Below are positions 5,732 to 8,344 of a stretch of DNA of 8,344 bases, piece by piece; position 1 is the first letter of the stretch, and every line of letters starts with the position of its first letter. The stretch comes from Actinomycetota bacterium (lineage in GTDB: Bacteria > Actinomycetota > Acidimicrobiia > Acidimicrobiales > RAAP-2). Made by a program: the position numbers and the translations under genes. A model generated the notes under the pieces. That model ran no database searches. It worked only from the letters and a program-made list of their open reading frames with translations, and was not told the DNA's origin. The stretch spans positions 1-8,344 of the forward strand of contig WLKR01000038.1 of assembly GCA_009701115.1 (NCBI GenBank), given 5' to 3'.

Positions 5732-6429
5732 GCGCTGCGCAGTGAGTAGCCGACGCCACGAACCGTTTGGACGAGACGGTGTTCTCCGGCCTCTTCTAAT
5801 TTCCGACGAAGGTAGCCAACGTAGACGGCGAGCGAGTTGGTGCTGGAGTCAAAGTTGTAGCCCCAGACCAGATCGAGAATCTGGTCGCGGGTCAGCACCT
5901 GACGGGGGTGGAGCATGAGGAGCTCCAGGAGATCAAACTCGATGCGCGTGAGTGGCACGGCCCGTTCCCCTCGGAAGACTTCACGGGTTGATGGGTTGAC
6001 CGTGAGGTCGTCGAACTTGAGTACACCCTCATCTCCGGTGCGGGGGGTGTGACGGCGCAACAGGGCGCGCAGTCGGGCCGTGAGCTCAGCGAGATCGAAG
6101 GGCTTAACGAGATAGTCATCGGCGCCGGCATCGAGTCCCTCGACGCGATCGTTAACGGCGTCACGGGCCGTCAGCATCAGAATCGGGACGTTGTCGCCGG
6201 CCCGTCGAATACGACGGCAGATTTCGAGTCCGTCAATGTCGGGCAGCTGGAGGTCGAGGACGATGGCGTCGGGGGCGGCCGTTTGGAAGGCGCGCAGGGC
6301 CGAGGTGCCGTCGCCGTGGAGTTCGACTTTGTAATTCTCCATTTTGAGGGCGCGGGAGAGGGCGGCCAGAATTGCCGGGTCGTCGTCGACGATCGCCACC
6401 GTGAGGAGCGTTTCGGAACTGGACGTCAT
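5728..6429 (-). CDS. OmpR/PhoB-family response regulator (MprA-like), 233 aa
   Basis: This is the DNA-binding partner of the adjacent kinase. The receiver domain (about 10-125) has the acidic pair Asp15/Asp16, phospho-acceptor Asp59 (VLDLQLPD), Thr87 (LTARD) and Lys109 (KPF). A winged-helix DNA-binding domain follows (about 136-231), with TRIEFDLLELL, DLVWGYNFD and the closing VRGVGYSLR. Sequence and length are close to mycobacterial MprA, a regulator of envelope stress genes, though the target set here may differ. The ATG at 6427-6429 has GAGAGG five bases upstream. It is the first gene of the seven-gene minus-strand run, and the repeats just upstream suggest autoregulation. The promoter region is shared with a divergent tRNA-Gln. 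Confidence 0.95.
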   Translation of the reverse strand: MTSSSETLLTVAIVDDDPAILAALSRALKMENYKVELHGDGTSALRAFQTAAPDAIVLDLQLPDIDGLEICRRIRRAGDNVPILMLTARDAVNDRVEGLDAGADDYLVKPFDLAELTARLRALLRRHTPRTGDEGVLKFDDLTVNPSTREVFRGERAVPLTRIEFDLLELLMLHPRQVLTRDQILDLVWGYNFDSSTNSLAVYVGYLRRKLEEAGEHRLVQTVRGVGYSLRSA

Positions 6430-6449
6430 GGCGACCTCTCGGTTGGTTG

Positions 6450-6520
6450 ATCTAACACCTCTAGTATTAGATGTCTGACCTAAGAATGGTTGTGGATTTG
6501 CTAAGAATCTACGAAGATTC
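6450..6520. promoter_or_regulatory. Candidate operator/promoter region of the two-component redox operon
   Basis: The 103 bases between the regulator gene and the tRNA hold several repeats. CTAAGAAT occurs twice, at 6480-6487 and 6501-6508, exactly 21 bases apart (two helical turns). GAATCT-ACGA-AGATTC at 6505-6520 is a perfect inverted repeat overlapping the second copy. TCTAGTATTAGA at 6460-6471 has TCTA/TAGA arms. Possible minus-strand -10 elements are TTAGAT (6450-6455) and TAATAC (6464-6469); no strong -35 is seen. OmpR-family regulators bind direct repeats, so the CTAAGAAT pair is the better autoregulation candidate. The same region must also carry the divergent tRNA promoter. Confidence 0.4.
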
Positions 6521-6532
6521 CAGGAAAGACCT

Positions 6533-6608
6533 TGGCGGGTAGTTCAATCGGCAGAACAGCGGGTTTTGGTCCCGAAGGTTGAGGGTTCGATTCCTTCCCC
6601 GCCAGCCA
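6533..6608 (+). tRNA. tRNA-Gln (anticodon UUG), CCA encoded
   Basis: A complete 76-base cloverleaf. The acceptor stem TGGCGGG pairs fully with CCCGCCA; discriminator G is followed by an encoded CCA (6606-6608). D stem GTTC/GAAC with an eight-base loop; anticodon loop TTTTGGT gives UUG at positions 34-36 (glutamine, CAA codons, with CAG by wobble); T arm GAGGG-TTCGATT-CCTTC with one G-T wobble. The anticodon stem has four Watson-Crick pairs and a G27/A43 mismatch at its outer end. The 3' end is only six bases from the stop of the convergent hydrolase gene. Confidence 0.97.
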
Positions 6609-6614
6609 CTGGGC

Positions 6615-7496
6615 CTACATCGATTGCAAGATGTTGGCCATGATAAGCGGGGCGTCTCCTTGAACGGAGTGCCCCGCATTTTCAATTTCAATCACCGTGG
6701 CGTCCGGGCGCAGGCGAGCGAGCTCAGCGACGTCGTCGTTGTCCACGACCGAACCCTTCGCTAATCCCCGGAGCAAAGTCACCGGGAGTGGCAGGTCGCG
6801 CAGCGTCTCCCACAGGTTGCCCGGTTGCGGTGCTTCGAGGGTGGCCGGGCCGTGCTGCTGGTGGCGCCACACCCACGTGCCGTCTTCGCGTTGCAACGCG
6901 TTGTGGAGAATGCCGCGACGCAGTGATGATTCGGACCGCGTCGGGTTAAAAGCCATAGTGCGTTCCAGCAACTCGTCAAAGCGATCGAAGGTCTTGGGTC
7001 CATTGACAAAGTCGTGAATGTGCTTGGCCTTGACTCCGTTAACACCGGGAGTGATGTCGACCAGCACGAGATGACTGAACCGGTCGGGATGCTGTGCGGC
7101 GAACTGAATCGCCGTCAAACCACCGAGGGACATGCCGACGAGGATGACCGGCTCGCTGGGCAGGGCATCCAAGATGGCGGCGAGGTCACGGGAGTGGGCC
7201 GCTGAGGCCGCGAGGCCGAAGGGACTGGCGTCGGAATGTCCGTGACCGGGCAGATCGACGGCCACGAGACTGCGCTGGAGGGCAAGAGCCACGGTGTCGA
7301 AAGTGTGGGCGTTCTGCGCCCCGCCGTGCACGAAGAGGAATTCGGCTGAGCTTGAACCCCAGACCAATGCGCTGAGCTCGCGCGTCGCATCGACGGCAAA
7401 TCGCTCGCGACGAACCGGGGGCACGGGCAGGTCGAGATCCCACTCACTCAGATTTTCGTGGAAGAAGGAAAACTCGTCGTAGGCAATTCGTTCCAT
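6615..7496 (-). CDS. Alpha/beta-fold hydrolase, 293 aa
   Basis: This is a cytoplasmic serine-hydrolase-fold enzyme; the substrate cannot be told from sequence. Motifs from the chosen start: oxyanion HGG (57-59), DLPGHGHSD (81-89), nucleophile elbow GMSLGG with Ser123 (121-126) and catalytic His276 in NAGHS (273-277). The acid is probably one of Asp252/254/255, after the LLRG strand. There is no signal peptide. A cap region lies between about 150 and 235. The ATG at 7494-7496 is preferred over one 39 bases upstream because a TACGAT -10 element sits seven bases before it, typical of a leaderless transcript, and the longer form would reach into the divergent glmU start. It is convergent with tRNA-Gln, whose likely terminator lies in its 3' coding end. 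Hydrolases of this fold include esterases, lipases and C-C hydrolases, so only the fold is assigned. Confidence 0.9.
   Translation of the reverse strand: MERIAYDEFSFFHENLSEWDLDLPVPPVRRERFAVDATRELSALVWGSSSAEFLFVHGGAQNAHTFDTVALALQRSLVAVDLPGHGHSDASPFGLAASAAHSRDLAAILDALPSEPVILVGMSLGGLTAIQFAAQHPDRFSHLVLVDITPGVNGVKAKHIHDFVNGPKTFDRFDELLERTMAFNPTRSESSLRRGILHNALQREDGTWVWRHQQHGPATLEAPQPGNLWETLRDLPLPVTLLRGLAKGSVVDNDDVAELARLRPDATVIEIENAGHSVQGDAPLIMANILQSM
6647..6682 (+). terminator. Probable intrinsic terminator of tRNA-Gln, inside the hydrolase gene
   Basis: Reading +, GCGGGGC (6647-6653) pairs with GCCCCGC (6671-6677). An inner CTCC/GGAG stem closes the TTGAAC loop after a small internal bulge, and TTTT follows at 6679-6682, then CAATTTC. 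It starts 38 bases after the tRNA 3' end. The same bases on the minus strand encode the hydrolase segment around the catalytic His (NAGHSVQGDAPL). Confidence 0.6.
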
Positions 7497-7503
7497 GCCT
7501 CGA

Positions 7504-7509
7504 ATCGTA
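7504..7509 (-). promoter_or_regulatory. -10 element for the hydrolase gene, leaderless arrangement
   Basis: The minus strand reads TACGAT with exactly seven bases (TCGAGGC) to the ATG at 7496, the usual distance from -10 to the transcription start, so the mRNA would begin at the start codon. It lies in the 37-base gap shared with divergent glmU. For glmU on the + strand, TAGAGA at about 7521-7526 with TG before it and seven bases after it is a weaker mirror-image candidate. Confidence 0.45.
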
Positions 7510-7533
7510 GGTCGCTCTGGTAGAGATGAGGGC

Positions 7534-8344
7534 ATGATTCAACCGACCTGTGTTGTCGTACTCGCCGCCGGTGAGGGGACCCGAATGCGTTCGGCCCGAC
7601 CGAAGCCTCTCCACCATCTCTGTGGCCGCCCCATGGTGGTGCACGTGCTGGACGCCACGGCCACCGGTGATGACGTCGTAGCCACCGTCATAGTCATCGG
7701 ACATGGCGCCGAGTGGGTCGAACAGGCCGTGAGCGAACGGGCCGCGAGCGAGACTCTGCGCTTTGTCGAGCAGCACGAACAGTTGGGCACGGGCCACGCC
7801 GTTTCCGTGGCCCTGTCGACGATTGACGAAATCATGGGTGACCGCGACGGTCACGTCCTGATTGTCCCGGGCGACACCCCCTTGCTGCGGGCGAGCACCA
7901 TCCAGGCTCTGCTTACCCAACACGAAGAGAGTGGTGCCGCCCTCACCGTGTTGACGGCCGTGGTCGACGACCCCTCGGGCTACGGCCGGATTATCTATGG
8001 CCGCGACGGCAAAGTGGCCAAGATTATTGAAGAGCGAGACGCCTCGGAATCTGAACGCCAGATTCACGAAATCAACACCTCGATCATGGTGGTGCGCCGC
8101 AGTCTGTTGGGGGCTGGTCTTCGCATGGTCGGTCGACAGAACGCGCAGAACGAGTACTACCTCACCGATCTCATCAACGTTCTCTACGAGGGTGGTCACC
8201 CCACACGTTCCTTCGTACTCGAAGACGCCAGCGAAGCGGCCGGTGTGAACGACCGGGCCCAGCTAGCTAGCGCCGAACGAGAACTGCGCCGCCGTATTAA
8301 TGACCGATGGCTGCGACGTGGCGTCACGATGTGGGACCCGGCCA
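7534..8344 (+). CDS. glmU: Bifunctional GlcNAc-1-P uridyltransferase / glucosamine-1-P acetyltransferase, 3'-truncated by window edge
   Basis: GlmU makes UDP-GlcNAc for peptidoglycan: the C-terminal domain acetylates GlcN-1-P and the N-terminal domain transfers UMP. The visible 270 residues cover the whole uridyltransferase domain: LAAGEGTRM (10-18) with Lys24 (RPKPLH), QLGTGHAV (83-90), PGD (112-114) with the metal-binding Asp, YGRI (150-153), EINTS (179-183), NEYYLTD (206-212) and GVNDRAQLASAE (237-248). RGVTMWDP (262-269) opens the left-handed beta-helix acetyltransferase domain, which runs out of the window. The ATG at 7534-7536 gives the normal N-terminus. The GAGGG before it is only one base from the ATG, too close for an ordinary ribosome-binding site, so leaderless initiation is possible. 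In many actinobacteria glmU lies near ispE; here 6.9 kb separates them. Confidence 0.97.
   Translation, partial: MIQPTCVVVLAAGEGTRMRSARPKPLHHLCGRPMVVHVLDATATGDDVVATVIVIGHGAEWVEQAVSERAASETLRFVEQHEQLGTGHAVSVALSTIDEIMGDRDGHVLIVPGDTPLLRASTIQALLTQHEESGAALTVLTAVVDDPSGYGRIIYGRDGKVAKIIEERDASESERQIHEINTSIMVVRRSLLGAGLRMVGRQNAQNEYYLTDLINVLYEGGHPTRSFVLEDASEAAGVNDRAQLASAERELRRRINDRWLRRGVTMWDPA

Noticed and set aside
6533..6608. tRNA-Gln as an integration (att) site
   Set aside because: No second copy of the tRNA 3' end, no integrase and no phage-like genes were seen in the window.
7497..7535. Hydrolase start at the ATG of 7535
   Set aside because: It would overlap the glmU start codon and leave no promoter space; the ATG at 7496 is preceded by TACGAT at leaderless distance.
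7444..8199. 251-codon open frame on the minus strand opposite glmU
   Set aside because: glmU on the plus strand carries all family motifs, and the antisense product has no recognisable domain and low-complexity His/Gly/Val composition. It is a high-GC antisense shadow.

Overview
The window is high-GC DNA from an actinobacterium. Three things support this: a 33-residue bS22-type ribosomal protein (the AURKAIP1/COX24-like family known from mycobacterial ribosomes), an MprAB-like two-component pair, and ispE/glmU housekeeping genes of actinobacterial type. The threonine-rich secreted-protein style suggests Acidimicrobiia, but that is an inference from style and not proven here.

Layout. Positions 1-659 (+) hold the 3' part of ispE (isoprenoid precursor synthesis). 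Positions 717-818 (-) hold the tiny bS22 gene, with a promoter so close to its start that the mRNA is probably leaderless. Positions 819-1045 are intergenic, with a possible 27-residue signal-peptide-like ORF on the + strand and a perfect hairpin. From 6429 down to 1046, all on the minus strand, runs a tightly packed seven-gene array: OmpR-family response regulator, histidine kinase, threonine-rich secreted or anchored protein, ApbE-type FMN transferase, five-helix ferric-reductase-like haem membrane protein, NuoF-like flavin/Fe-S protein, and a single-cluster ferredoxin. Junctions are 4-base overlaps, a TAATG overlap, or gaps of 2-12 bases, so this is almost certainly one operon. Position 6533 starts a complete tRNA-Gln(UUG) (+), whose probable terminator lies inside the convergent alpha/beta hydrolase gene (6615-7496, -). 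Positions 7534-8344 (+) hold the 5' part of glmU (UDP-GlcNAc synthesis), divergent from the hydrolase across 37 bases.

How it works together. The central operon looks like a sensor-controlled transmembrane electron-transfer module. The NuoF-like protein would take electrons from NAD(P)H. The ferredoxin would relay them or take a share. The four-histidine membrane protein would carry them across the membrane through haem. ApbE would attach FMN covalently to an acceptor protein. No classical FMN-binding-domain substrate is encoded here. The best local candidate is the threonine-rich protein, whose C-terminal tail ends with a degenerate match to the flavinylation motif. The co-transcribed two-component system, whose sensor domain carries a CX4C pair, may tune the operon to an envelope signal. 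This scheme is inference from family membership and gene order.

No CRISPR array, insertion sequence, integrase or attachment-site duplication was seen. No gene-free stretch exceeds 300 bases.
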